A stretch of DNA of 37,172 bases from Burkholderiaceae bacterium (GCA_947450605.1 CANFWB010000014.1:1-37172), one strand, 5' to 3'. Shown: positions 1-7,457, numbered from the stretch's first letter. The notes: a model not told the origin generated them from the letters alone. Made by a program: numbers and translations.

Positions 1-624
1 CGTTTTAGTAATAAACAATTTGGGTACGCGCAGATCCCAGTAAATGGCGGCTGCGCGTAATCCAAAAATAGCCAGCATGCAGACTACCGATCCTTCGAGC
101 GTGTATTGGGGCAAGAAATTCAAAATCAAAATATAAATACAACATCCCAAAGTGACAGGGATTGCGTAAAGCTCATGCGACATAAGCAATGTTTTTCTAC
201 CTGCCAGAATATCGCGCAGTAAACCGCCCCCAATCGCCGTCATCACCCCCAAAATTACCGGGGCTACCGGCAATCCAAATCCTAAGCTCCACGCCTTATC
301 AACCCCCTGAATACCAAACAAGGCAGCGCCAAGACCGTCAATATAGAGCATCCAGCGATAAATCTGCGGCTGCGTAAAAAAAGATTCGGCCACAAAAGTC
401 ACCACGCAGGCGCCCAATGCAACCCAAATATAAATTTGAGCAATAGACCAAAAAGCAGGCACATCTAAGATGATGTCGCGCAAAGTTCCGCCACCAATGG
501 CGGTAATTACACCCAACACGAGAACGCCAAACAGATCGACCCCGCGATCGGCAATAGCAAGAACACCCGTGACAGCAAATGCGATCGTGGCAACGATGCC
601 AATCCAGAAATTAATTTGATCCAT
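1..624 (-). CDS. UPF0126/TRIC-like membrane protein (YicG/YadS family), 3'-truncated by window edge
   Basis: An open frame begins at ATG 624 on the minus strand and runs off the window edge; 208 codons are visible without a stop. The family is usually slightly over 200 residues, so only the last few are probably missing. It is a duplicated three-helix membrane protein: GGGTLRD occurs at residues 44-50 and GGGLLRD at 132-138, the paired signature of UPF0126 proteins, which resemble trimeric intracellular cation channels. A charged tail follows the last hydrophobic segment. The physiological substrate is not established; a cation or small-solute channel in the inner membrane is an inference from the family. 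It is divergent from maiA, with 81 bases between the two starts. Confidence 0.88.
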   Translation of the reverse strand, partial: MDQINFWIGIVATIAFAVTGVLAIADRGVDLFGVLVLGVITAIGGGTLRDIILDVPAFWSIAQIYIWVALGACVVTFVAESFFTQPQIYRWMLYIDGLGAALFGIQGVDKAWSLGFGLPVAPVILGVMTAIGGGLLRDILAGRKTLLMSHELYAIPVTLGCCIYILILNFLPQYTLEGSVVCMLAIFGLRAAAIYWDLRVPKLFITKT

Positions 625-705
625 AGGCCTGAGTCTAAATCACTAGAAGCCGACGATCAATGAAGCCTGAATATACTGAGGGTTATGCACCCTAAGGAAT
701 CATTC

Positions 706-1386
706 ATGAAAACTCAGCTTTATAGTTTTTGGCGTAGCTCAGCAGCCTTTCGGGTGCGCATTGCCCTGAATTTAAAAGGCCTAGATTATGAAGTGATTCC
801 AGTGCATCTGGTGAGACAGGGAGGCGAACAGACTTCCCCTGGATATGCCAATAAAAATCCTAATCGCTTGGTGCCCCTCTATACCGATGGCAATCACACT
901 ATTCATCAATCGCTTGCCATCATCGAATACCTAGAGGAGATTCATCCTAATCCACCACTACTACCTCAGGCTGCAATTGATCGAGCATGGGTGCGTGCAG
1001 TAGCCATGGATATTGCTATAGAGATTCACCCCTTGAGTAATTTGCGTGTCTTGCGATATCTTATTAAACAGCTAGGTATCAGCATGGAAGCAAAGGATGC
1101 CTGGTATCAACACTGGATGGTACTGGGACTCGAGAGTCTTGAAAAACAATTAAGTACGGATTTACGAGTGGGTCACTTTGCTTGCGGAGATCAGCCGGGT
1201 TTAATTGATATCTGTTTAGTGCCACAACTATTTAATGCACTCAGCGCAAAGATGGACATGAAAGCTTATCCAACGCTGATGAAGATTTTTGATGCGTGCA
1301 TGATGTTGCCAGCCTTCATTGATGCCTCTTGGGAAAAACAAATCGATGCGGAAGGATCAAATCCCTTTATTCCACCAAAGGAATAA
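706..1386 (+). CDS. maiA: Maleylacetoacetate isomerase / zeta-class glutathione S-transferase
   Basis: The 226-residue protein matches zeta-class GSTs in length and layout: an N-terminal thioredoxin-like domain (about 1-85) and an all-helical C-terminal domain. The N-terminal RSSAAFRVRIAL resembles the family's serine-containing glutathione-binding motif, and the NPNRLVPLY and QSLAIIEYLEE motifs follow. MaiA isomerises maleylacetoacetate to fumarylacetoacetate with glutathione in tyrosine/homogentisate breakdown. No other gene of that pathway is in the window, so a more general GST role is possible. An ATG 21 bases upstream is in frame, but I chose 706 because AAGGA at 694-698 is well spaced and homologues begin there. 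Its last 30 bases overlap the convergent transporter gene. Confidence 0.85.
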   Translation: MKTQLYSFWRSSAAFRVRIALNLKGLDYEVIPVHLVRQGGEQTSPGYANKNPNRLVPLYTDGNHTIHQSLAIIEYLEEIHPNPPLLPQAAIDRAWVRAVAMDIAIEIHPLSNLRVLRYLIKQLGISMEAKDAWYQHWMVLGLESLEKQLSTDLRVGHFACGDQPGLIDICLVPQLFNALSAKMDMKAYPTLMKIFDACMMLPAFIDASWEKQIDAEGSNPFIPPKE

Positions 1387-2286
1387 AGACAGTGTTAGCA
1401 AAGATCCAATAGTCGTTAAGAGCACCACCCGAGAAATAATTTTGCCATCAGCCTGGTAATACTGGGCAAGCATAAATGGGCCTGTACCGGTAGGAAGAGC
1501 AGCCAATATCACGACTGCGCTCACCCATAATTCCGATAAATCCAAGATCGGGCCAGCGATCAGCCAGGCAATCAGCGGTTGAACAATCAGTTTTGCAAAA
1601 CTAATCCCCCATGCTTGCTGAGGCGCAGACCTTTCTTTTTGCAATAAAAAGAGTCCGATTGAGACTAGTGCGCAAGGTGTTGCAGCCGCACCCAGAAATG
1701 CGATGACTTGTGCCAATGGATCATACAAAACCAGTTCTGTAGACGACCACAGCAAACCAGCCACCGGCGCAATCAACAATGGATTGGTGCACAGCGACTT
1801 GATCACACTCCAAAAAATTTCATGGGATTTTTTGTGCGACAGAATGCCAATCTCAATCAGCACTGTAGCTAGTGCAAACATGACAAACACGATGAAAGTA
1901 GAAATGATTGCTGGTGCCAAGCCATCTTGACCAAGAGCCAATACACACAGTGGGATGCCCATATACCCTGTATTGGAGTAAGACGCACTCAAGCCAGAAA
2001 AGCTCGCTGCCGCTAAATCTCGATTGCGCACCCAACTAACCACGAGCACAAGAATAAATACTGCCAAGCAACTCAGAAAAAAGGCGGCAATGAATCCGGG
2101 CTGCCACAGCGTTTGCCAACTACTGCTAGATGCGAAATTAAATAGTTGGGCAGGTAGTGCAAGCCAAACGACAAAGCGGTTTAACTCTATGGATGCGCTC
2201 TTGCCTAACTTACCCGTTCTGCCGCAAACATATCCAATCAGAATGAGGGCAAATACTGGAAAGACGACATTAAAGACGTAGAACAA
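1357..2286 (-). CDS. AEC-family (auxin efflux carrier-like) transporter
   Basis: A 309-residue, highly hydrophobic protein with about ten predicted membrane segments. It has the layout of the AEC family (Mem_trans; malonate permease/auxin efflux carrier relatives), including an early polar segment with KSASIELNRFVVW and a C-terminal ALPTGTGPFMLAQYY region typical of the group. Bacterial members carry small organic acids, but the substrate cannot be read from sequence. The start is TTG at 2286; an in-frame stop lies a few codons upstream and no nearby ATG would keep the first membrane helix. No clear ribosome-binding site is seen. It lies 20 bases after the carbonic anhydrase gene and is probably co-transcribed with it. 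Its 3' end overlaps maiA tail to tail. Confidence 0.82.
   Translation of the reverse strand: MFYVFNVVFPVFALILIGYVCGRTGKLGKSASIELNRFVVWLALPAQLFNFASSSSWQTLWQPGFIAAFFLSCLAVFILVLVVSWVRNRDLAAASFSGLSASYSNTGYMGIPLCVLALGQDGLAPAIISTFIVFVMFALATVLIEIGILSHKKSHEIFWSVIKSLCTNPLLIAPVAGLLWSSTELVLYDPLAQVIAFLGAAATPCALVSIGLFLLQKERSAPQQAWGISFAKLIVQPLIAWLIAGPILDLSELWVSAVVILAALPTGTGPFMLAQYYQADGKIISRVVLLTTIGSLLTLSLFLWWNKGI
1365..1388. repeat. Perfect 9-bp inverted repeat at convergent gene ends
   Basis: CTTTATTCC (1365-1373) and GGAATAAAG (1380-1388) form a perfect 9-bp stem with a 6-base loop. It spans the maiA stop codon and the final codons of the opposing transporter gene. The stem is A/T-rich and neither side has a convincing T-run, so it may protect 3' ends or terminate weakly in both directions. 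This is seen in sequence; function is inferred. Confidence 0.5.
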
Positions 2287-2306
2287 TTTAGGCGTGCTTT
2301 ATTGGA

Positions 2307-2831
2307 TTAAGCAATCTTCTTGAGAGTCTGTTGATATCGCTGTGCATTTTTGACGTAGCGCCCTGCAATGGCCTCAATACCCACAATCTGCTCTGACGTG
2401 AGTGCTTTCACGGCCTTGGCTGGCGAACCCAAAATCATCGAACCATCAGGAAACTCTTTACCCTCGGTCACTAGTGCACCAGCACCTACCAAACAGTTCT
2501 TGCCGATTTTGGCGCCATTCAAAATCACTGCACCAATTCCAACCAAACTGCCATCGCCAATTTGGCAACCATGCAGCATGACTTGGTGACCAACTGTTAC
2601 GCGCTTACCAATGATGAGGGGATAGCCTGGATCGGTGTGCAGAATAGAGGCATCTTGCACATTGCTGTCCTCGCCAATTTGAATGAGGTCGTTGTCGCCG
2701 CGGATCACCACCTTAGGCCAGACACTGGCGTTGGCATGTAGCTCGACCCTGCCGATCACTTCTGCGCTCTCGGCAACCCAAGCCCCATCCGCTAACCGGG
2801 GAGCATTTCCATCTAGTTCAAATATAGCCAT
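2307..2831 (-). CDS. Gamma-class carbonic anhydrase family protein (YrdA-like left-handed beta-helix)
   Basis: The 174-residue protein is built of hexapeptide repeats (for example [40 protein letters not shown]) that form a left-handed beta-helix. The three histidines expected to bind metal in this family are visible in the ILHTDPG and VGHQVMLHG motifs. The closest general type is the YrdA/PaaY-like gamma-carbonic anhydrase family. Many members are annotated as carbonic anhydrases, but activity has been shown for only some of them. It follows amt by 35 bases on the same strand and precedes the AEC transporter by 20. A promoter-like element directly before its ATG suggests it also has its own transcription start. 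Confidence 0.87.
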   Translation of the reverse strand: MAIFELDGNAPRLADGAWVAESAEVIGRVELHANASVWPKVVIRGDNDLIQIGEDSNVQDASILHTDPGYPLIIGKRVTVGHQVMLHGCQIGDGSLVGIGAVILNGAKIGKNCLVGAGALVTEGKEFPDGSMILGSPAKAVKALTSEQIVGIEAIAGRYVKNAQRYQQTLKKIA

Positions 2832-2836
2832 TCCTC

Positions 2837-2865
2837 ATTATAAGTAATGGCTATATTTAAGTCAG
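2837..2865 (-). promoter_or_regulatory. Sigma-70-type promoter abutting the carbonic anhydrase ATG
   Basis: On the minus strand, CTGACT (2860-2865), a 17-base spacer and a perfect TATAAT (2837-2842) lie in the short gap after amt. Only five bases, GAGGA, separate the -10 box from the ATG at 2831. Transcription would start at or within a base or two of the ATG, giving a leaderless or nearly leaderless mRNA. The GAGGA looks like a ribosome-binding site but is too close to the ATG to serve normally. Confidence 0.5.
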
Positions 2866-2866
2866 C

Positions 2867-4069
2867 CTACCAGTTAGGCTCGCGATCTGGCGTGGATGAA
2901 ATCCGGTGAATGCTCAAATCAGCGCCGTCATATTCTTCTTCATGCGACATCCGGATGCCTAAAACAAGCTTTAGGAGTCCATAGACCACAAAACCGCCAA
3001 TGAGCGCAATCGCAACCCCTAAACCACTTCCAATCAACTGACTCAAGAAGCTCACTCCGCCTATACCGCCCAAGGCTTTTGCCCCAAAGATGCCTGCGGC
3101 CAAGCCACCCCATAGGCCACATAATCCATGTAAAGGCCACACACCTAAAACGTCATCAATCTTCCAGCGGTTTTGCACTAAGGTGAACATATAGACAAAG
3201 AGAGCGCCAGCAATTAATCCAACCACCAATGCCCCCATGGGGTGCATTAAATCCGAACCTGCACACACTGCGACCAAGCCAGCTAAAGGGCCGTTATAGG
3301 TAAAGCCAGGGTCGTTCCGCCCAACTACCCACGCAGCTAAAGTGCCGCCAACCATGGCCATCAAGGAATTCATGGCTACTAAGCCGCTCACCTTATCGAT
3401 GGTTTGCGCACTCATCACATTAAATCCAAACCAACCCACCGCTAAAATCCACGCGCCCAATGCCAGGAATGGAATGCTTGAGGGGGGATGTGCCGCAATA
3501 TTTCCATCCTTTGTGTAGCGACCGCGACGTGCGCCTAGAAGAATGATGGCCGGCAAGGCAATCCAACCGCCTACCGCATGCACCACGATTGATCCAGCGA
3601 AGTCATGAAACTCTTCGCCACTAAAGCCCTTAATCCACGCTTGAATTCCGTAGTGCTGATTCCAGGCAATACCTTCGAAAAAAGGGTAAATGAAACCAAC
3701 CAAAATAAAGGTGGCAATTAATTGAGGATTGAACTTGGCACGCTCTGCAATGCCGCCGGAAATGATGGCTGGGATAGCGGCAGCAAAGGTCAATAAGAAA
3801 AAGAATTTGACTAACTCATAGCCATTTTTTTCAGCCAACAATTCTGCGCCAGAGAAAAAGTCCACGCCATAGGCAATGCTGTAACCAATAAAGAAATAGG
3901 CAATAGTCGAAACTGCAAAGTCGACTAAGATTTTGACCAAGGCATTCACCTGGTTCTTTTTACGAACTGTACCTAGCTCTAAAAATGCAAACCCTGCATG
4001 CATGGCTAGAACCATAATGGCGCCGAGCAAGATAAACAGCACATCACTACCTGATTTCAAAGTTTCCAT
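2867..4069 (-). CDS. amt: Ammonium transporter (Amt/MEP/Rh family)
   Basis: The 400-residue protein has about eleven membrane helices and the Amt fold. It carries both pore histidines: H164 in SIVVHAVGGW and H314 in WPLHGLCGLW, equivalent to the AmtB H168/H318 pair. The cytosolic tail keeps EEEYDGADLSIH, the conserved segment that communicates with PII proteins in the family. It conducts ammonium or ammonia across the inner membrane. An in-frame ATG at 4099 exists, but 4069 is preferred because AGGGGG lies about nine bases upstream and the next residues (METLKSGSD) match Amt N-termini. No glnK adjoins it, unlike the common glnK-amtB pair. An NtrC-like palindrome at 4134-4150 suggests nitrogen control. 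Confidence 0.95.
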   Translation of the reverse strand: METLKSGSDVLFILLGAIMVLAMHAGFAFLELGTVRKKNQVNALVKILVDFAVSTIAYFFIGYSIAYGVDFFSGAELLAEKNGYELVKFFFLLTFAAAIPAIISGGIAERAKFNPQLIATFILVGFIYPFFEGIAWNQHYGIQAWIKGFSGEEFHDFAGSIVVHAVGGWIALPAIILLGARRGRYTKDGNIAAHPPSSIPFLALGAWILAVGWFGFNVMSAQTIDKVSGLVAMNSLMAMVGGTLAAWVVGRNDPGFTYNGPLAGLVAVCAGSDLMHPMGALVVGLIAGALFVYMFTLVQNRWKIDDVLGVWPLHGLCGLWGGLAAGIFGAKALGGIGGVSFLSQLIGSGLGVAIALIGGFVVYGLLKLVLGIRMSHEEEYDGADLSIHRISSTPDREPNW

Positions 4070-4106
4070 TGAAATAACCCCCTTATGTTTTTGCATCATT
4101 ATGGGG

Positions 4107-4112
4107 AATATA
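4107..4112 (-). promoter_or_regulatory. Candidate amt -10 box
   Basis: TATATT on the minus strand matches the -10 consensus in five of six positions and would give a start near 4100, about 30 bases before the amt ATG. No good -35 hexamer is visible. The palindrome at 4134-4150 lies 21 bases upstream, where an activator could replace a -35 box. Confidence 0.35.
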
Positions 4113-4133
4113 AAGACCTATTTTGGGCATGAA

Positions 4134-4150
4134 TGCACCTATTTAGTGCA
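4134..4150. promoter_or_regulatory. NtrC-like operator palindrome TGCAC-N7-GTGCA
   Basis: The 17-bp sequence TGCACCTATTTAGTGCA has perfect TGCAC/GTGCA arms with the seven-base spacing of classical NtrC sites such as those upstream of glnA. It sits between divergent amt (-) and the small exported-protein gene (+), and amt is a classic target of nitrogen regulation. The match is seen directly; binding by NtrC is inferred. I found no sigma-54 -24/-12 element on either side, which is unusual for NtrC targets. Confidence 0.55.
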
Positions 4151-4172
4151 ATTTATTAGGCTGAATATGGTT

Positions 4173-4178
4173 TATGAT
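4173..4178 (+). promoter_or_regulatory. Candidate -10 box for the Rap1a/Tai-like gene
   Basis: TATGAT matches the -10 consensus in five of six positions and would place the start near 4185, about 22 bases before the ATG at 4207. No good -35 box is visible. The palindrome at 4134-4150 ends 22 bases upstream, mirroring its distance to the amt -10 box. Confidence 0.35.
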
Positions 4179-4206
4179 GAAATTACATACACCCAAGGGA
4201 GAACCC

Positions 4207-4569
4207 ATGAAAAAAATATTCGTTCTACTAGCCGCTTTAGGCGCATTTTGTGGCTTAGCGCAAGCCCAAGAAAAAGTTCAGGTACTGAGCACCCAAGAGC
4301 TCGTAAATGTTTGCAAATTTCCATCAAGCCCAGAATCACGCAGTTTTTGCGTAGGCTACACAACTGCTATCTACGACACTTATTTAGCTACACGCCACCC
4401 GCAACGTGCAAAACCCTATATTTGCGTTAAGCAACCAGCGCCATCACGGGATGAGGTAATTGGTGAGTTTGTTACATTTGGCCAAAGCAATCAACAGGTT
4501 TCCGATAAGCCTGCAGCAGGTGTTTTCTTAGGCTTCTTGGCCTCACGCTTTCCTTGCGCCAGAAAATAA
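4207..4569 (+). CDS. Small exported protein resembling the Rap1a/Tai immunity family
   Basis: This 120-residue protein has a Sec signal peptide (MKKIFVLLAALGAF..., likely cleaved after AQA, residue 20). The mature part is about 100 residues with four cysteines (C36, C48, C73, C117), enough for two disulfides. The spacing, with VCKF followed by SFCVGYTTAIYD, resembles the Rap1a/Tai domain, known from immunity proteins that neutralise type VI amidase effectors in the periplasm. No effector or secretion gene is nearby, so immunity is not shown; many such domains are orphans of unknown role. The start at 4207 has AAGGGAGA at 4195-4202. It lies 48 bases before the lipoprotein gene and shares its upstream region with amt. 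Confidence 0.7.
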   Translation: MKKIFVLLAALGAFCGLAQAQEKVQVLSTQELVNVCKFPSSPESRSFCVGYTTAIYDTYLATRHPQRAKPYICVKQPAPSRDEVIGEFVTFGQSNQQVSDKPAAGVFLGFLASRFPCARK

Positions 4570-4577
4570 TCGAAGTT

Positions 4578-4589
4578 AATTAGCTAATT
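4578..4589. repeat. 12-bp perfect palindrome between two small envelope genes
   Basis: AATTAGCTAATT is a perfect palindrome in the 48-base gap between the Rap1a/Tai-like gene and the lipoprotein gene. It has no loop, so a protein-binding site is more likely than a hairpin. No known regulator is recognised. Confidence 0.3.
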
Positions 4590-4617
4590 CAATATATAGA
4601 TTTAAGGAACTGTTGAT

Positions 4618-4905
4618 ATGAAAAAAATGATCGCCATTACCGCAGCAACTTTAGCAATCGCTGGTTGCTCCAATATGAACAATACAGAGCAGCGCACCTT
4701 ATCTGGCGCTGGTATTGGTGCAGCTGCAGGCGCAGTTGGTACAGCCATTTTCCACGGCAACCCAATTTGGGGTGCAGTAGGTGGCGCAGCAGTTGGTGCA
4801 GCCTCTGGTTATGTATACGATGCCTACAAAAAAGAGCAGGCCTCTGAATACAACTCTGGCTACAAGGCCGGAAAAAGTAATCAGCCAGCCAGCGCTCCTC
4901 AGTAA
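4618..4905 (+). CDS. Glycine-zipper lipoprotein
   Basis: A 95-residue protein with a lipoprotein signal peptide ending in the lipobox IAGC (Cys17), then SNMNN. With asparagine rather than aspartate near the lipidated cysteine, outer-membrane sorting is likely. Residues about 28-65 form a glycine zipper with repeated GxxxG spacing (GAGIGAAAGAVG, then GAVGGAAVGAASG), as in glycine-zipper 2TM proteins such as SlyB-like lipoproteins. The tail is polar (YKKEQASEYNSGYKAGKS). Its role is unknown; family members are often linked to envelope integrity. AAGGA at 4604-4608 supports the start. A strong hairpin terminator follows downstream. Confidence 0.82.
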   Translation: MKKMIAITAATLAIAGCSNMNNTEQRTLSGAGIGAAAGAVGTAIFHGNPIWGAVGGAAVGAASGYVYDAYKKEQASEYNSGYKAGKSNQPASAPQ

Positions 4906-4961
4906 TAGCTAGAAAGCTTGCCAGGCTAGATTCAGTTTCAGCCCTAGCAGCAGCGAAATAA

Positions 4962-5001
4962 AAAACCCGGCTTGCAAATGATGCAAGCCGGGTTTTCTTT
5001 T
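4962..5001. terminator. Bidirectional intrinsic terminator between lipoprotein gene and htpG
   Basis: A perfect 15-bp stem, 4962-4976 with 4982-4996 (core ACCCGGCTTGCA), encloses a 5-base loop. T-rich sequence follows on the plus side and A-rich sequence precedes it, giving a T-run on the minus side. It lies between the convergent lipoprotein and htpG genes and should end both transcripts. Confidence 0.92.
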
Positions 5002-5011
5002 GGGACTCGAA

Positions 5012-6913
5012 TCAAGAAAGTAGCAGCTGGTTAATACGCTTTACATACGCAGCAGAGTCGTTTAATTGCCCACCTTCAGCCAACAAGGCCTGATCAAATA
5101 GTACCCGCGTCCATTGGTCAAATTGCTTATCGTCCGACTTCAACTTCAGAAGTAAAGGATGCTCAGGATTAATCTCCAAAATTGGCTTTGTATCTGGCGC
5201 CTGCTGGCCCGCTGCTTTAAGCATCCGCAGTAAATTACCAGAGAGCTCATTCTCATCAGAAACTAAACAGGCAGGCGAATCCGTTAATCGGAAGGTGACA
5301 CGAACATCTTTGACTTGATCGTCCAATGCTAACTTCATGCGATCGAGTAGATCCTTGAAATTCTTTTCAGTTTCTTCGTGCTCTTTCTTTTCTTTCTCAT
5401 CACTTAAATTACCAAGATCAAGGCCGCCTTTGGCCACCGAAGTCATTTGCTTACCGTCAAACTCGGCGAAGAAAGAGAGCATCCACTCATCCACTCGATC
5501 AGATAGCAGCAGCACCTCTACACCCTTCTTGTGGAAGATCTCCAAATGCGGGCTATTTTTAGCAGCATTGAAGGTATCGCCTGTCACGTAATAGATCTTA
5601 TCCTGGCCCTCCTTCATGCGTGCGACATACTCCGCCAAAGAAACTACTTGATCAGCAGAATCCGTATGCGTGCTTGCAAAGCGTAAGAGCTTGAGGATAC
5701 GCTCTTGATTAGGCTGGTCTTCACCCATACCCTCTTTGAGCACTTGTCCAAACTGAGTCCAGAAGCTGCGGTACTTTTCTTTCTTAAGATCATCATCGCT
5801 GTTAGCCAAATCCTCCAACATGCTCAGCACACGCTTGGTGGAGCTTTCACGGATGATCTTGACATCACGTGATTCCTGCAAAATTTCACGAGAGACATTC
5901 AAAGGCAAATCGGTTGAATCGATCACGCCCGTAACAAAACGGAGATACATTGGCATCAATTGCTCTGCGTCATCCATGATGAAGACACGTTTGACGTACA
6001 GCTTGATACCGCCACGCTTGTTACGATCCCACAAATCAAATGGAGCACGTCCTGGGACATATAAGAGTTGAGTGAATTCGCTGCGACCCTCTACTCTATT
6101 TAAGGAATAGCACAAAGGATTCTCATAGTCATGCGAAAGATGTTTATAAAACTCATCATATTGTTCTTCTGTGATTTCGGACTTGGCGCGTGCCCATAAG
6201 GCGCTCGATTGATTAATGCTTTCGAGCTCATCCTTAACAACCCGCTCATTTTTCTCGGCGTCCCATTCCTCTTTATTCATCTGAATTGGCAAGGAGATGT
6301 GATCGGAATACTTGCGAATAACAGATTTAAGTTTATGGGTGGAAAGAAAATCATCCTCACCTTCGCGCAGGTGCATTGTGATCGATGTTCCACGCTGTGG
6401 ACGGTCAATGCTTTCTACCGTAAATTCGCCCGAGCCATCAGACTCCCAGCGAACACCATCACTAGCAGGTAGACCTGCACGACGAGTTTCAACGGTAATG
6501 CGGTCAGCCACAATAAAGGCCGAATAGAAACCCACACCAAACTGACCAATCAAGGCGGCATCCTTCTGTTGATCACCAGAAAGCTTGGAGAAGAATTCTT
6601 TGGTACCAGAGCGAGCGATGGTCCCTAAATTGGCAATCACCTCCTCTCGACTCATGCCAATACCGTTATCAGAAATAGTGACCGTTCTAGCAACCTTATC
6701 AAAACTCACCTTGATCTTGAGATCGGGATCATTGCCATACCAGTCAGGATGCTCAATGCCTTCGAAGCGCAGTTTGTCTGATGCGTCAGAAGCATTGGAG
6801 ATCAACTCGCGGAGGAAAATTTCCTTGTTGGAATACAAGGAATGGATCATCAGTTGTAAAAGTTGCTTTACTTCGGCCTGAAAACCTAAAGTTTCTTTGC
6901 TAGCTACAGTCAT
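5012..6913 (-). CDS. htpG: Chaperone HtpG (bacterial Hsp90)
   Basis: At 633 residues this is a full-length bacterial Hsp90. The N-terminal GHKL ATPase domain (about 1-220) shows the family motifs: [14 protein letters not shown] (catalytic-region Glu and Asn just before ASD), [22 protein letters not shown] and GTSITMHL. The middle domain carries [12 protein letters not shown], whose arginine contacts ATP in the family, and a dimerisation domain ends the protein without the eukaryotic MEEVD tail. It is an ATP-driven cytosolic chaperone for heat-damaged and client proteins. A heat-shock sigma factor promoter at 6951-6978 lies just upstream. The neighbouring rhodanese gene is on the same strand, but htpG can be transcribed alone. 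Confidence 0.97.
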   Translation of the reverse strand: MTVASKETLGFQAEVKQLLQLMIHSLYSNKEIFLRELISNASDASDKLRFEGIEHPDWYGNDPDLKIKVSFDKVARTVTISDNGIGMSREEVIANLGTIARSGTKEFFSKLSGDQQKDAALIGQFGVGFYSAFIVADRITVETRRAGLPASDGVRWESDGSGEFTVESIDRPQRGTSITMHLREGEDDFLSTHKLKSVIRKYSDHISLPIQMNKEEWDAEKNERVVKDELESINQSSALWARAKSEITEEQYDEFYKHLSHDYENPLCYSLNRVEGRSEFTQLLYVPGRAPFDLWDRNKRGGIKLYVKRVFIMDDAEQLMPMYLRFVTGVIDSTDLPLNVSREILQESRDVKIIRESSTKRVLSMLEDLANSDDDLKKEKYRSFWTQFGQVLKEGMGEDQPNQERILKLLRFASTHTDSADQVVSLAEYVARMKEGQDKIYYVTGDTFNAAKNSPHLEIFHKKGVEVLLLSDRVDEWMLSFFAEFDGKQMTSVAKGGLDLGNLSDEKEKKEHEETEKNFKDLLDRMKLALDDQVKDVRVTFRLTDSPACLVSDENELSGNLLRMLKAAGQQAPDTKPILEINPEHPLLLKLKSDDKQFDQWTRVLFDQALLAEGGQLNDSAAYVKRINQLLLS

Positions 6914-6950
6914 ACGAACACCCTCTTAATTAATGAACATCACTCCCAGC

Positions 6951-6978
6951 AGTTGGGGGCTATTTAATGCATTTCAAG
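6951..6978 (-). promoter_or_regulatory. RpoH (sigma-32) heat-shock promoter of htpG
   Basis: On the minus strand CTTGAA (6973-6978), a 14-base spacer and CCCCAACT (6951-6958) closely match the sigma-32 consensus CTTGAA-N13-15-CCCCATNT. The predicted start lies about 30 bases before the htpG ATG, with a purine-rich AGAGGG before the ATG. Family knowledge (htpG is a standard RpoH target) agrees with the sequence. Confidence 0.8.
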
Positions 6979-6996
6979 ATCCCTATACCCAGGAAT

Positions 6997-7407
6997 TTAA
7001 GCGGGATGGGGTTTTGAATGCCTCTCAAATACCGGCAATTCCGCTTTTTTCCAGGCACTAAAACCACCCTCTAAGTGACAAACCCCCGGAACCCCCATTT
7101 TCTGCAAGGTCTCAGTTGCTAAAGCAGAACGCCAAGCGGAAGCACAATAGAGCACTAAGCGCTTACCTTCACCAAAAAATGGCTTGTAATAGGGGCTATC
7201 TGGGTCGACCCAAAATTCCAGCATGCCACGGGGCGCATGTATCGCATTGGGAATCATTCCTTCGCGCTCCAGCTCTCTCACATCCCTAATATCTACAAAA
7301 ATCACATTTTCATCATCCAATAGTCTATGAGCTTGCTCCAAAGGAAGGGTTTCAATTTGAGCCATGGCTTGAGCAATTAATTCTTGATAACCTAATTTCA
7401 ATTTCAT
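6997..7407 (-). CDS. Rhodanese-like sulfurtransferase
   Basis: A 136-residue, single-domain cytosolic rhodanese with no signal peptide. The fold motifs are clear: FVDIRDVRELEREG near residues 37-50, and the active-site loop CASAWR with the persulfide-carrying cysteine C88 and R93, followed by HLEGGFSAWK. Such proteins move sulfane sulfur from thiosulfate or persulfides to acceptors; the partner is unknown. A short helical extension precedes the domain (about 1-25). The ATG at 7407 is chosen over a TTG one codon upstream, with AGGAGA at 7413-7418 as ribosome-binding site. It is divergent from the antiporter and upstream of htpG, which has its own promoter. Confidence 0.88.
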   Translation of the reverse strand: MKLKLGYQELIAQAMAQIETLPLEQAHRLLDDENVIFVDIRDVRELEREGMIPNAIHAPRGMLEFWVDPDSPYYKPFFGEGKRLVLYCASAWRSALATETLQKMGVPGVCHLEGGFSAWKKAELPVFERHSKPHPA

Positions 7408-7457
7408 CAAAATCTCCTAAATTGCTAACATTTTTATTTGGTTAATTTTTCAGGGCA

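Noticed and set aside
189-377. Plus-strand open frame inside the UPF0126 gene
   Set aside because: It is antisense to a well-supported membrane protein, is low-complexity and proline/serine/glutamine-rich, and has no recognisable domain.
4070-4206. Sigma-54 promoter for amt or the exported-protein gene
   Set aside because: I looked for GG-N10-GC elements on both strands near the NtrC-like site and found none convincing.
3933-4430. 165-residue plus-strand frame spanning the amt start and the Rap1a/Tai-like gene
   Set aside because: It overlaps two real genes in other frames and its translation shows no coherent domain.
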